Shown here in pieces: positions 8,543 to 17,257 of a DNA stretch of 64,000 bases. The translations under genes and the position numbers were made by a program. This DNA is from an uncultured Pelagibacteraceae bacterium (GTDB lineage Bacteria; Pseudomonadota; Alphaproteobacteria; Pelagibacterales; AG-422-B15). The stretch lies in contig CABYSM010000002.1 of NCBI GenBank assembly GCA_902521655.1, positions 1-64,000 on the forward strand. Direction: 5' to 3'. Numbering within the stretch: position 1 is the stretch's first letter; each line of letters begins with the position of its first letter. The notes below the pieces were generated by a model. It ran no database searches, had not been told where the DNA came from, and saw only the letters and a program-made list of their open reading frames with translations.

Positions 8543-10045
8543 TGTCTGATCATATTCGCCAACCTTACCTGTCTGGCCGAGAAGTTCATTTATATAATTA
8601 AAGATTAACTCAACTTCATTATTAGACTCATAGCTTTCAATAACAATGACTAAAGATGGTTTATTTGAAGAGGCTCTTACAAGTCCCCAGGACCCATTTG
8701 AAAGTCCAAATCGAATACCATTGATTGTCGTTATTTTCTCAATAGTTTGATTTCCAACTTTACCCCCTTTATCTTTTGTGTCTGTGATTCTTTTTATAAT
8801 TGAATCTACAACTTGATACTTTTGACTTTCTTCGCAGAAAGGGGCCATCGTTGGTGACTGAAAAGTTTTTTTAATTTCTAATTTCTTATCTGATAGTTTT
8901 TTAGTTATGTCATCAGTTAAATATTGAAGTACTAAACATGCAGATTTTAATCCATCATCAAAACCTAGTCCTAATGGCTTGTTAATAAAAAAATGACCAC
9001 TTTTTTCAAAACCACAAAGTGCGCCAATTTCTTTAACCCTTCTTTTTATATGAGAATGCCCTGTCTTCCACATATCGACTGTACAATTATTTTTCTTAAG
9101 TATTGAACTTTCAAAATAAAGTCCAGTGGACTTCACATCGATTACAAATTTTGATCCTGGATTACCATCTGACAAAAACTCAGATAACAATAAACCTATT
9201 TTATCGGAAAATATTTCTTCCCCTTTATCATCTACTACACCAAGCCGATCACCATCACCGTCAAAAGCAAAGCCTATATCAGCATTATGCTTAATGACAT
9301 TTTCTGATAAGTCCTTGAGCATTACTAAGTCTTCAGGGTTTGGATTATAGTGTGGAAATTTAAAATCTAAATCGCAGTGTAACTCAATCACTTCGCAGCC
9401 CAAATGACTTAGTATTTCCGGTGCAAACGCTCCGGCAGTTCCATTACCACATGCAACAACAACTTTGATTCCTTTTTTAATTTTTACACCTGAAGAGAGG
9501 TATTTAATGTATTCATCCTTCACTCCTCGAATAAATTGATAGATTCCATTATTTTCTATCTTTGCGTTATGATTGTTATCAACAATTTTTTTAATTGAGC
9601 TTACTTCTTCAGGCCCAAAAGTGAGTGATTTTTCTATTCCACATTTAATTCCAGTCCAGCCATTTTCATTATGACTGGCAGTTATCATGGCTAAACTATC
9701 TGTATTTAAATGATGTTGAGCAAAATAAACCATTGGTGACACTGAAAGTCCGACATCCATTACTTTTAAGCCTGAGGATAATAAACCTTTAACGACATGA
9801 TATTTTACTTCTTCGCTATACGATCTATAATCATGACCAACTACGACTGAAGATCCGCTTCCTTTTGCATCAGATATATATTGGCCTAAGCCATAACCAA
9901 AAACCTCAAGGCCTTGTTTATTTATCTGATCTGGATAGAGCCACCTGGCATCATATTCTCTAAATCCATAGGGCGAAATATTTGCAGCTTCATGTTCTTC
10001 ATCAAAGTCAAAACTGAGGCCAGATTGTGATTTAAATATTTCCAT
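8531..10045 (-). CDS. Phosphomannomutase/phosphoglucomutase
   Basis: Alpha-D-phosphohexomutase that interconverts hexose 1- and 6-phosphates, supplying sugar nucleotides for surface polysaccharide. The 504-residue protein has the phosphoserine loop TASHNENGWTGIK (Ser124), the metal-binding loop DGDGDR (262-266) and the sugar-binding GFEKSGHFF motif further on. Length and motifs fit AlgC/ManB-type enzymes, with a slightly extended N-terminus containing FREYDARWLYP. It is a single gene facing the B12 riboswitch leader. Confidence 0.9.
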   Translation of the reverse strand: MEIFKSQSGLSFDFDEEHEAANISPYGFREYDARWLYPDQINKQGLEVFGYGLGQYISDAKGSGSSVVVGHDYRSYSEEVKYHVVKGLLSSGLKVMDVGLSVSPMVYFAQHHLNTDSLAMITASHNENGWTGIKCGIEKSLTFGPEEVSSIKKIVDNNHNAKIENNGIYQFIRGVKDEYIKYLSSGVKIKKGIKVVVACGNGTAGAFAPEILSHLGCEVIELHCDLDFKFPHYNPNPEDLVMLKDLSENVIKHNADIGFAFDGDGDRLGVVDDKGEEIFSDKIGLLLSEFLSDGNPGSKFVIDVKSTGLYFESSILKKNNCTVDMWKTGHSHIKRRVKEIGALCGFEKSGHFFINKPLGLGFDDGLKSACLVLQYLTDDITKKLSDKKLEIKKTFQSPTMAPFCEESQKYQVVDSIIKRITDTKDKGGKVGNQTIEKITTINGIRFGLSNGSWGLVRASSNKPSLVIVIESYESNNEVELIFNYINELLGQTGKVGEYDQTLTG

Positions 10046-10085
10046 TTTAAGTGTTGCGTATTTTTAAAGAATATAACATATTTAT

Positions 10086-10245
10086 ATCGTTGGTTCACGT
10101 AAAGTGAATAACAGGGAATAAGGTTTAAATCCTTAGCTGTACCCGCAACTGTAAATCCAGAGTTTGAATACAGATGCCACTGATTTTATTGGGAAGGCGT
10201 ATTCAAATTTTGACGGAGAAGTCAGGAGACCTACCAACAAAACAT
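10086..10245 (+). promoter_or_regulatory. Cobalamin riboswitch
   Basis: The leader of the TonB-dependent receptor gene contains the conserved blocks of the B12 riboswitch in order: the start around ggttcacgtaaagtgaata with acagggaa, then agctgtacccgcaactgta, gccactg, gggaaggcg, and the B12 box agtcaggagacctacc at 10219-10235. Known riboswitches of this class bind cobalamins and repress downstream genes when B12 is plentiful. The expression platform lies between the B12 box and the receptor RBS (actggagg). I could not resolve its alternative pairing by eye. Confidence 0.95.
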
Positions 10246-10318
10246 AGTCATCCACACGTGATCGGGATAATCATTTGGGCACAATTTGTTTGCGGTGACT
10301 TCAAACTGGAGGCAAAAT

Positions 10319-12565
10319 ATGACTAAAAAATTAGTACTATCTGTATTTATATTTATAACTTTAATTAGTAATTTAAGTGCTGAAACACCAGAGATTCTAA
10401 TAAACCCGAGCAGCGAAGAATATACTAGGTTGTCATCTGGTTTATCTGGATCAAACATAACTATTGTAAGTAAAGAAGATTTAAAGACACAGTATGGAAA
10501 AAACTTACCCCAAATATTAGAAACCTATTCAGGAATTAATGTACGCCGTCTCTATGATGGTGTTGGTGGAACAAACTCATCATTAGACATAAGAGGATTT
10601 GGTGAAGCATCTAAATCTAATTCATTAATCTTAGTTAATGGTATTCGGTTGAATGATATTGATATGTCTAATGTAAATTTATCAAACATACCCATTGATT
10701 CCATTGAAAGGATTGAAATCATTAGGGGAGGTTCGGCAGGAACATTGTATGGTTCTGGGGCGATTGGTGGAGCAGTAAATATAGTTACCACAAATGATGT
10801 TTTGCAAAATCGTGGTGAACTATCCTTTGGATCATATAACAAAATAGGCGCTGACTTTTCATTGAGTAATCAATTTGGTGAAAAAGGAGTAGTTTCTCTA
10901 TCAGGATCTGGGTTTTCAAGCGATACCTTTCGTAATGCAGCAGATTATTTAGATGAAAACTTTATTTTGAATGTTAAAAATATTTTTGATCAAACTAAAA
11001 TTAATTTAGATATTTTTTCATCTACCAGAGAACAAGATTTGCCAGGACCTCGAGTAAAAGGAGGTGCTGTTTATAATTATCATTTTTGCAATCGGTATGA
11101 AGATAGTAAGACTGCAAAACATATTGGCGGATCTTTCGCTTCAAACGGAGATACATGCAACATTAATCAAAGAGATGATTATTCAAACTTAGAAAATGAA
11201 AGAATAAATTTAGGTATTCTTCAAGAAATTGATAAAATAAACAAAATTTATCTGAATATCGGGTATAAGAAAAAAAACAATAAAGCTTTTCTTGCTGCCA
11301 ATGGCAATACGAAAGAAACTGCAAATGATGGTGATAGATATCTAAACACAACAATTGATGGAAACATTTATAATGCCAGATATGAAGCTAGAAACATTGA
11401 AGAGGCGTATACAAATATTTTAAGTATTGGTTTAGATCACGCGCACAGTTTTTACGACTCAAAACGTCATAGAAAAGAAGATGAACCAGTGGGACAAAAT
11501 TATGATGCTGATCTTAAAGTTCAGTCTCTGTACTTTCAAAATACAACATATTTAAATGAAATAGATACTTCTTTATCATTTGGATTGAGATCTGAAGAGT
11601 CTGAGTTTGGCGCAAGAGACGAGGTCAATAGGACTGTATCAGGTTTTATAGAATCCTATGAGGCAACTGACCACGATACGTTAAACAGTTCCAGTACAAA
11701 TCAAGCCTTGAATTTTGGTATAGAAAAAAAAGTAGACAAAAACTTTTCACTTTACGGTAATTATTCTGAATCCTTTAGAATACCAAATATTGATGAAAGA
11801 ATCTTAGCAACTACGAGTGGTTCGTTTGCACTTAAGGACCAGGTGTCAGATGGAATTGAGCTAGGAATTATTTACTCAAACGAATTCGTTAACTTCAATA
11901 TTAATTACTTTGAAATTGATACTTTAAATGAAATTCAATACGATCAATCTGTAAATACAAACCTCGATCCTATCAAGCGTGAGGGCATTAATTTTGATTT
12001 TGAATTACAACCAGACAATAAAAATAAATTTTTAGCATCAATTGGCTATGTAAATGCTGAGTTTACCAGTGGGACTCTATCTATGGGCACTGGTTCTTAT
12101 GAATATTTCGGAACACGTTATTACAATAATAATGAAACTTATGGTTATTTGACTAACACTGCAGTAAATTATCTAGGTTCTGATGGCACAGCAAATCAAT
12201 CAATAAGCTTAGCAGGACGAAAAGTACCATTGGTCTCTCCATTGACATACAATTTAAATTATATTCGACAGTTAGATAATAATATCGATTTAAATGTGGG
12301 CATTAATTATACAGATAAAAAATATGTTTCTAATGATCAGGAAAATATTGAACCACAAATCCCTGATTACTATATTGTCAATTCATCATTAAGTTCAATA
12401 AATGGACCATACATTTTATCGTTTGGGGTAAATAATATGTTTGATGAGCAAATCTATGATTTTGCAGTTTCAAGTACTTTTCATGATGATGCTCATTATG
12501 GATTATCCAATGTATATCCATTACCAGGTAGAAATTTGTTTTTTAATTTAGGATATACTTTTTGA
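10319..12565 (+). CDS. btuB: TonB-dependent outer-membrane receptor, BtuB-like (cobalamin uptake)
   Basis: Outer-membrane gated porin, inferred to import cobalamin or a related corrinoid because it sits behind a B12 riboswitch. The protein starts with a signal peptide (MTKKLVLSVFIFITLISNLSA), followed by a plug domain (ITIVSKEDLKTQYGKNLPQILETYSGINV, LILVNGIRLND, IEIIRGGSAGTLYGSGAIGGAVNIVT) and a barrel ending in aromatic LFFNLGYTF. The track begins at an upstream TTG, giving an 11-residue extension. I chose the ATG at 10319 because it has a GGAGG ribosome site 6-10 nt upstream and gives a proper signal peptide. No btuCDF is in the window. Confidence 0.9.
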   Translation: MTKKLVLSVFIFITLISNLSAETPEILINPSSEEYTRLSSGLSGSNITIVSKEDLKTQYGKNLPQILETYSGINVRRLYDGVGGTNSSLDIRGFGEASKSNSLILVNGIRLNDIDMSNVNLSNIPIDSIERIEIIRGGSAGTLYGSGAIGGAVNIVTTNDVLQNRGELSFGSYNKIGADFSLSNQFGEKGVVSLSGSGFSSDTFRNAADYLDENFILNVKNIFDQTKINLDIFSSTREQDLPGPRVKGGAVYNYHFCNRYEDSKTAKHIGGSFASNGDTCNINQRDDYSNLENERINLGILQEIDKINKIYLNIGYKKKNNKAFLAANGNTKETANDGDRYLNTTIDGNIYNARYEARNIEEAYTNILSIGLDHAHSFYDSKRHRKEDEPVGQNYDADLKVQSLYFQNTTYLNEIDTSLSFGLRSEESEFGARDEVNRTVSGFIESYEATDHDTLNSSSTNQALNFGIEKKVDKNFSLYGNYSESFRIPNIDERILATTSGSFALKDQVSDGIELGIIYSNEFVNFNINYFEIDTLNEIQYDQSVNTNLDPIKREGINFDFELQPDNKNKFLASIGYVNAEFTSGTLSMGTGSYEYFGTRYYNNNETYGYLTNTAVNYLGSDGTANQSISLAGRKVPLVSPLTYNLNYIRQLDNNIDLNVGINYTDKKYVSNDQENIEPQIPDYYIVNSSLSSINGPYILSFGVNNMFDEQIYDFAVSSTFHDDAHYGLSNVYPLPGRNLFFNLGYTF

Positions 12566-12589
12566 TTATTAAAAGTTATAAAATGAGAT

Positions 12590-13105
12590 ATGAAGCTTAA
12601 TAGCCATTTAATAACAGGGTTTGTTATAATATTAATGCTAGCTTTAAGCAGGCTTATACCACATCCACCCAACTTTACGCCAATACTTGGAATGGCTGTA
12701 TTTTCTGGTGCTATAATTAATCACAAATTAGTAGCTTATATAATTCCTTTAGCTGCTATGCTTCTTAGTGATTTGTACTTAGGTTTTCATGCAAGTATGC
12801 CGATAATATATTTTTCTTTAGCAGTGTGCGTTCTTATAGGAACACTAATTGAGTCAAAAGTATCAATTCTAAACTCTATTTTAAGTTTAAGTTTTGGTGT
12901 GCTTTTATTTTTTTTAATAACAAACTTTGCAGTATGGTATGGATCAGGAATGTACGAGTTTAATATTTCAGGTCTCATGACTTGCTACTTGATGGGGCTG
13001 CCTTTCGTTCAAAACACATTTATTTCAAGTATTTTGTATGGAATGGGAGCTTTCTTAATCTATGATATCATCAATAAGCAGAGGATTTTTGGCAATAATG
13101 CTTAA
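12590..13105 (+). CDS. DUF6580-like membrane protein, putative B12-linked transporter
   Basis: Integral membrane protein of 171 residues with about five hydrophobic segments. Recognisable family features are SRLIPHPPNFTPILGMAVFSGA near the N-terminus, AAMLLSDLYLGFH in the middle, and the central TNFAVWYGSGMY and final helix regions. It follows the BtuB-like gene after a 24-nt gap and is therefore likely under the same cobalamin riboswitch. Similar proteins are often described as putative transport proteins of S-component-like architecture. I infer a role in inner-membrane uptake of cobalamin or a precursor, but nothing in the sequence proves the substrate. Confidence 0.7.
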   Translation: MKLNSHLITGFVIILMLALSRLIPHPPNFTPILGMAVFSGAIINHKLVAYIIPLAAMLLSDLYLGFHASMPIIYFSLAVCVLIGTLIESKVSILNSILSLSFGVLLFFLITNFAVWYGSGMYEFNISGLMTCYLMGLPFVQNTFISSILYGMGAFLIYDIINKQRIFGNNA

Positions 13106-13114
13106 AAAATAGAG

Positions 13115-13143
13115 TTGAAATCAGTATTTTAAGGCATTATATA
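13115..13143 (+). promoter_or_regulatory. Candidate sigma-70 promoter for the second acyl-CoA dehydrogenase pair
   Basis: A -35 box TTGAAA, a 17-nt spacer and a -10 box TATATA lie in the short gap upstream of the PimC-like gene. The region is AT-rich, so chance matches are possible. Confidence 0.4.
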
Positions 13144-13170
13144 TTTTAAAATTAAATATTAGGTGATTCC

Positions 13171-14373
13171 ATGGATACAGCATTTTCAAGTGAAGATTTA
13201 AAATTTCAATCTGACGTAAGAGAATTTATTTCACACAACTACCCAAAAGAACTGAAAGACTCAATCGGTACAAAAAGAAAAACTGGAAAAGAGTTGTCCC
13301 GCGACGACTTAATGTCTTGGCATAAAATCTTAGGTAAACACAATGGCTGGTCAGCACCTGGATGGCCTAAACAGTATGGTGGAGCAGAATTTTCTCCAAC
13401 GCAAAAATATATATTTGAGCAAGAGTGTGCTCGAGCTGAATGTCAATACATAATGCCTTTCGGTGTTAATATGGTTGGTCCAGTTATTTATACATTTGGC
13501 AATGACGAACAAAAAGCAAAACATCTTCCAGGAATTCTAAGTGGAGATGTATTTTGGTGCCAGGGATATTCAGAGCCGGGGTCAGGTTCTGATTTAGCAT
13601 CTCTTAAAACAAGTGCAGTCAAAGAAGGTGATCATTATGTTGTTAACGGTCAAAAAACTTGGACTACTCTTGCACAGCATGCAGATTGGATTTTTTGCCT
13701 AGTAAGAACAAACCCAGATGCAGAAAAACCTCAACAGGGAATCTCATTTCTTTTGATTGATATGAAAACTCCAGGCATCACTGTTCGCCCAATCAAGCTT
13801 ATGGATGGATCTCATGAAGTTAACGAAACCTGGTTTGATAATGTAAAGGTACCAGTTGAGAATCTAATTGGACAAGAAAATATGGGCTGGACTTACGCGA
13901 AATTTTTATTAGCACATGAAAGATCAGGCATTGCGGGTGTAGCGAGGTCTAAAAAAGCTTTAGAAAGAATAAAGCAAATTGCTAGTGCCGAGATGTCTTA
14001 TGGTGAACCATTAATACAAGATCCAGCATTTAAATCCAAAATAGCAAATGCTGAACTTGAGTTAAGTTCTTTAGAATATACTGAACTCAGAACTTTAGCG
14101 AAAGACTCAGCAGGTAAAGGTCCTGGGCCAGAGTCATCACTTCTGAAAATTAAGGGAACTGATATTCAACAAATGGTTACTGAACTTGCGATGGAGGCGG
14201 TTGGGTATTACGCCAACCCTCATTTGGGCACTACATTGAGTAATGAATATGTAGGACCAGATTATGCAACCAACTTATCAGGGTCATACTTTAATTTCAG
14301 AAAAGCATCTATTTATGGTGGCTCTAATGAAATTCAGAGAAATATTATCGCTAAGATGGTACTCGGATTATAA
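13171..14373 (+). CDS. Acyl-CoA dehydrogenase, pimeloyl-CoA dehydrogenase large-subunit type
   Basis: FAD-dependent acyl-CoA dehydrogenase of 400 residues that resembles the large subunit (PimC) of pimeloyl-CoA dehydrogenase: MDTAFSSEDLKFQSDVREFI at the start, GWSAPGWPKQYGGAEFSPTQKYIFEQE, PFGVNMVGPVIYTFG, WCQGYSEPGSGSDLASL, and YGGSNEIQRNIIAKMVLGL at the end. Glu250 in LLAHERSGIAG is the candidate catalytic base of IVD/LCAD type. The PimD-like subunit gene follows 41 nt later. Dicarboxyl- or medium-chain acyl-CoAs are plausible substrates from the family name only. Confidence 0.88.
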   Translation: MDTAFSSEDLKFQSDVREFISHNYPKELKDSIGTKRKTGKELSRDDLMSWHKILGKHNGWSAPGWPKQYGGAEFSPTQKYIFEQECARAECQYIMPFGVNMVGPVIYTFGNDEQKAKHLPGILSGDVFWCQGYSEPGSGSDLASLKTSAVKEGDHYVVNGQKTWTTLAQHADWIFCLVRTNPDAEKPQQGISFLLIDMKTPGITVRPIKLMDGSHEVNETWFDNVKVPVENLIGQENMGWTYAKFLLAHERSGIAGVARSKKALERIKQIASAEMSYGEPLIQDPAFKSKIANAELELSSLEYTELRTLAKDSAGKGPGPESSLLKIKGTDIQQMVTELAMEAVGYYANPHLGTTLSNEYVGPDYATNLSGSYFNFRKASIYGGSNEIQRNIIAKMVLGL

Positions 14374-14414
14374 AATTTTTGACATTTTAGCTGTCAATAT
14401 ATAGGACTATCTCC

Positions 14415-15593
14415 ATGAATTTTGATTATACAGAAGAACAGACTCTTCTTGAAAACATGGTCACCTCGTTTGTAAGGGATGACTATGACTGGGATACAAG
14501 ATGCTCAATTGTGAAAACTGAAGAGGGATGGAAAGAAGAGAACTGGAAGAAGTTTGCTGAACTTGGACTTTTAGGTGTTCCTTTCGATGAGGATCAAGGT
14601 GGATTAGGCGGTGAAGCCACTGATATAATGATTGTGATGGAGCAATTTGGAAAAGGCCTTGTTGTAGAGCCCTACATGCCCTCAATAATTCTAGCTGGAG
14701 GTCTCATCTCTAAACTTGGATCAGCAGATCAAAAAAATTCAATTATTCCAGAAATTATTTCAGGTGATAGACGTTATGTTTTTGCATACGCAGAGCCTCA
14801 GAGTAGGTTTGATTTATTTGATGTTAAATGCTCGGCAACACTTGACGGTGATAATTACATTATTAATGGATTTAAGTCAGTAGTCTTTGGAGCTGGAATG
14901 GCAACTCACCTAATTATTTCAGCAAGAACTGATGGAGATCAAAGGTCAAAATCAGGAATTACACTATTTTTGGTTGATATAAAATCTGATGGTATCACTT
15001 TGCAGAATTATCCAACAATAGATGAGTACAGAGCATCTGAAGTTGTTATTGAGAATTTAACTGTGTCGAAAGAAAATATTTTAGGCGAGCTGGGTAATTC
15101 TTATGAAGCAATAGAAGAACAAGTAGATTTATCTACAATTGCAATTTGCTCTGAAGCTGTCGGCATTCTACAAGTACTAAAAGACTCTACGAATGATTAT
15201 TGTAAAAATAGAAAACAATTTGGGCAATCCATCAGTGCAAATCAAGCGATACAGCACCGCCTTGTTGACATGATGATTGAATATGAGCAAGCAAAATCTA
15301 TTCTTTATATGGCTATTACAGCAGACCTTAGTAATTCAGATGAAAGAAGAAAGGCTGCATCGGCTGCGAAAGCTCGTATTGGAAAAGCTATTAAATTTGT
15401 TGGTGAAAATGCTATTCAATTACATGGTGGTATGGGTGTTGTAGACGAGTATATGATCAGTCACTTTTTTAAAAGAGCAACAATGATCGGTATTCTTTTC
15501 GGCAATGTTGATTTTCATATGAAAAGATACACTGACTTGACTCAATCTAATATTCAGTCAATAAATGAAGACGACGGAATTAATCTTTCTTAG
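14415..15593 (+). CDS. Acyl-CoA dehydrogenase, pimeloyl-CoA dehydrogenase small-subunit type
   Basis: Partner subunit of 392 residues, similar to PimD: MNFDYTEEQTLLENMVTSFVRDDYDWDTRC, WKKFAELGLLGVPFDEDQGGLGGEATDIMIVMEQFGKGLVVEPYMPS, and the C-terminal CKNRKQFGQSISANQAIQHRLVDM and IQLHGGMGVVDEYMISHFFKR motifs. At the helix G site it reads VDLSTIAICSEAVG, without the Glu seen in the large subunit, so it probably supports FAD and substrate binding rather than catalysis. It converges with the SDR gene, which may belong to the same catabolic route. Confidence 0.87.
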   Translation: MNFDYTEEQTLLENMVTSFVRDDYDWDTRCSIVKTEEGWKEENWKKFAELGLLGVPFDEDQGGLGGEATDIMIVMEQFGKGLVVEPYMPSIILAGGLISKLGSADQKNSIIPEIISGDRRYVFAYAEPQSRFDLFDVKCSATLDGDNYIINGFKSVVFGAGMATHLIISARTDGDQRSKSGITLFLVDIKSDGITLQNYPTIDEYRASEVVIENLTVSKENILGELGNSYEAIEEQVDLSTIAICSEAVGILQVLKDSTNDYCKNRKQFGQSISANQAIQHRLVDMMIEYEQAKSILYMAITADLSNSDERRKAASAAKARIGKAIKFVGENAIQLHGGMGVVDEYMISHFFKRATMIGILFGNVDFHMKRYTDLTQSNIQSINEDDGINLS

Positions 15594-15605
15594 ATAAATA
15601 ATTAC

Positions 15606-16508
15606 CTATTCTGATAGCTTTTTAAATATATGAGCAGTGTGTTCCGCTCCACTTCTAAGAGCTTTACTGTTTGTCATATTTGAAGCCTCTGACCACTTTT
15701 CAGCCAGCATATCAGCATTTAGATCATCTCCTTTAAGAGCTATTCCCTCAGAATGAACTATTTCAGCCATCGCAAAAACACCTGCTCCAGCAGAAATCAT
15801 TACACCATCAGGTGCATCTTCAGAGGCCATGAATATTACTGCAGGAGATACAGACTCAGGCTTAAGGCTATCAAATACTGCGTCAGGCATTCCAAGATTT
15901 TCTGTCATTCTTGTAGCTGCGACAGGCACGAGTGAATTTACTTTAATATTATTCTTTTGTCCTTCAATTCTAAGAGTATTCATTAATCCAACAACTCCCA
16001 TTTTAGCTGATCCGTAATTAGACTGTCCAAAATTACCAAATATTCCTGACGAAGAAGATGTCATAACTATTCGACCATATTTCTGTTCAACCATAATAGG
16101 CCATACAGCTTTAGTGCAATAGACAGACCCCATCATATGTACATCAACCACAAATTCAAAATCATCCAAGGTTACTTTAGCAAAAGATTTATCTCTCAAG
16201 ACACCAGCATTATTTACAAGGATATCAATTCTTCCATAAGCTGCCATTGCGTCATCTACCAGTTTTTTTACACCAGCTTTATCAGTTACACTTGATCCAT
16301 TTGAAATTGCATCGCCACCCATAGCTTTAATTTCTTCAACAACCTTATCAGCTGCTTCACTTGATCCACCTGATCCATCCACAGAGCCACCTAGATCATT
16401 AACAATAACTTTAGCACCTCTCTCAGCAAATTGAAGCGCATGGCATCTTCCTAATCCACCCCCAGCACCTGTTACTATTGCTACTTTATCTTTAAAACTT
16501 ATTGTCAT
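15606..16508 (-). CDS. SDR-family (3R)-hydroxyacyl-CoA dehydrogenase-like protein (MFE-2 type)
   Basis: Short-chain dehydrogenase of 300 residues with cofactor motif TGAGGGLG (13-20), NNAG (99-102), and the catalytic Ser152, Tyr165 and Lys169 (SNYGSAK). The NDLGGSVDGSGGSSEAADKVVEEI segment and the long C-terminus after the Rossmann core are typical of the dehydrogenase domain of peroxisomal multifunctional enzyme type 2. That suggests oxidation of 3-hydroxyacyl-CoA in a beta-oxidation-like pathway with the neighbouring dehydrogenases. No hydratase or thiolase domain is fused. An RBS-like aggag lies just before the start. Confidence 0.85.
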   Translation of the reverse strand: MTISFKDKVAIVTGAGGGLGRCHALQFAERGAKVIVNDLGGSVDGSGGSSEAADKVVEEIKAMGGDAISNGSSVTDKAGVKKLVDDAMAAYGRIDILVNNAGVLRDKSFAKVTLDDFEFVVDVHMMGSVYCTKAVWPIMVEQKYGRIVMTSSSSGIFGNFGQSNYGSAKMGVVGLMNTLRIEGQKNNIKVNSLVPVAATRMTENLGMPDAVFDSLKPESVSPAVIFMASEDAPDGVMISAGAGVFAMAEIVHSEGIALKGDDLNADMLAEKWSEASNMTNSKALRSGAEHTAHIFKKLSE

Positions 16509-16517
16509 TTTTAACTC

Positions 16518-17177
16518 CTATGTGATCAAATCTTTTAATTGAGAGAAATTATTTATCACCATATCAGCCTCTTTGTAAATATTTTTATTATCTGTATATC
16601 CATACTCAACTAAAACAACTGGCATATTTGCATTATGACCTGCATTTAAATCTGTAGCACTGTCTCCAATCATAATTGAATCAGACTGACTAATTTTGAG
16701 GTAGTTACAGATTTCAATTAAAGGGAGAGGGTCTGGTTTACTTTTAATATACGTATCTCCTCCAACAAGAAAATCAAAGTACTTTAATACATCTAACTTC
16801 TCTAAAAGCATGACACTTAATTTTTCCATTTTATTAGTGCACACTGCTAATTTAATTTCTCTAGATTTAAGAAACTCTAAAACTTCTCTTACATTGTTAA
16901 AAAGTATGCTGTCATCATCAATGTTGTGCGTATAATGTAGTAAAAATATTTTTAACATCTCATTCAATTTTGCATCATCGTGCTCAATATTTTTTGTAAC
17001 AGCAGTTCGTCGTATTAATTCGCGCGCACCATAGCCGACCAGATTTCTTATTTCCTCTAGTGAGACTAATGGATAGTCGAGTTCAGAAAGCATATAGTTC
17101 AGAGAATTTTTAAAGTCTGGAGCTGTATCTACCAGCGTGCCGTCGAGGTCAAAAATAAACAATTTTTTGTTTTTCAT
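16518..17177 (-). CDS. gph: Phosphoglycolate phosphatase-like HAD hydrolase
   Basis: HAD-superfamily phosphatase of 219 residues, expected to dephosphorylate 2-phosphoglycolate. It shows motif I FDLDGTLVDT at the N-terminus, motif II region LAVCTNK, the motif III Lys in SKPDP, and motif IV GDSATDLNAGHNA. The cap LVGYGARELIRR is typical of the Gph group. It is divergent from glmU across an 80-nt gap and is followed by the SDR gene. Assignment to Gph rather than another HAD phosphatase rests on overall pattern only. Confidence 0.82.
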   Translation of the reverse strand: MKNKKLFIFDLDGTLVDTAPDFKNSLNYMLSELDYPLVSLEEIRNLVGYGARELIRRTAVTKNIEHDDAKLNEMLKIFLLHYTHNIDDDSILFNNVREVLEFLKSREIKLAVCTNKMEKLSVMLLEKLDVLKYFDFLVGGDTYIKSKPDPLPLIEICNYLKISQSDSIMIGDSATDLNAGHNANMPVVLVEYGYTDNKNIYKEADMVINNFSQLKDLIT

Positions 17178-17257
17178 AGTTAAATTAAAGTAAGCCTCTG
17201 AAATAAATTTTTACGATACAATTAATAACATATTGTTTATTTTTCATTCAAAATCCA

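Noticed and set aside
10286-10318. Upstream TTG start of the TonB receptor ORF in the track
   Set aside because: It adds 11 residues before a good signal peptide and has no ribosome site, whereas the ATG at 10319 has GGAGG at correct spacing.
10231-10458. Reverse-strand ORF of 75 residues overlapping the B12 riboswitch
   Set aside because: It is antisense to the riboswitch end and the receptor signal peptide, with no plausible product.
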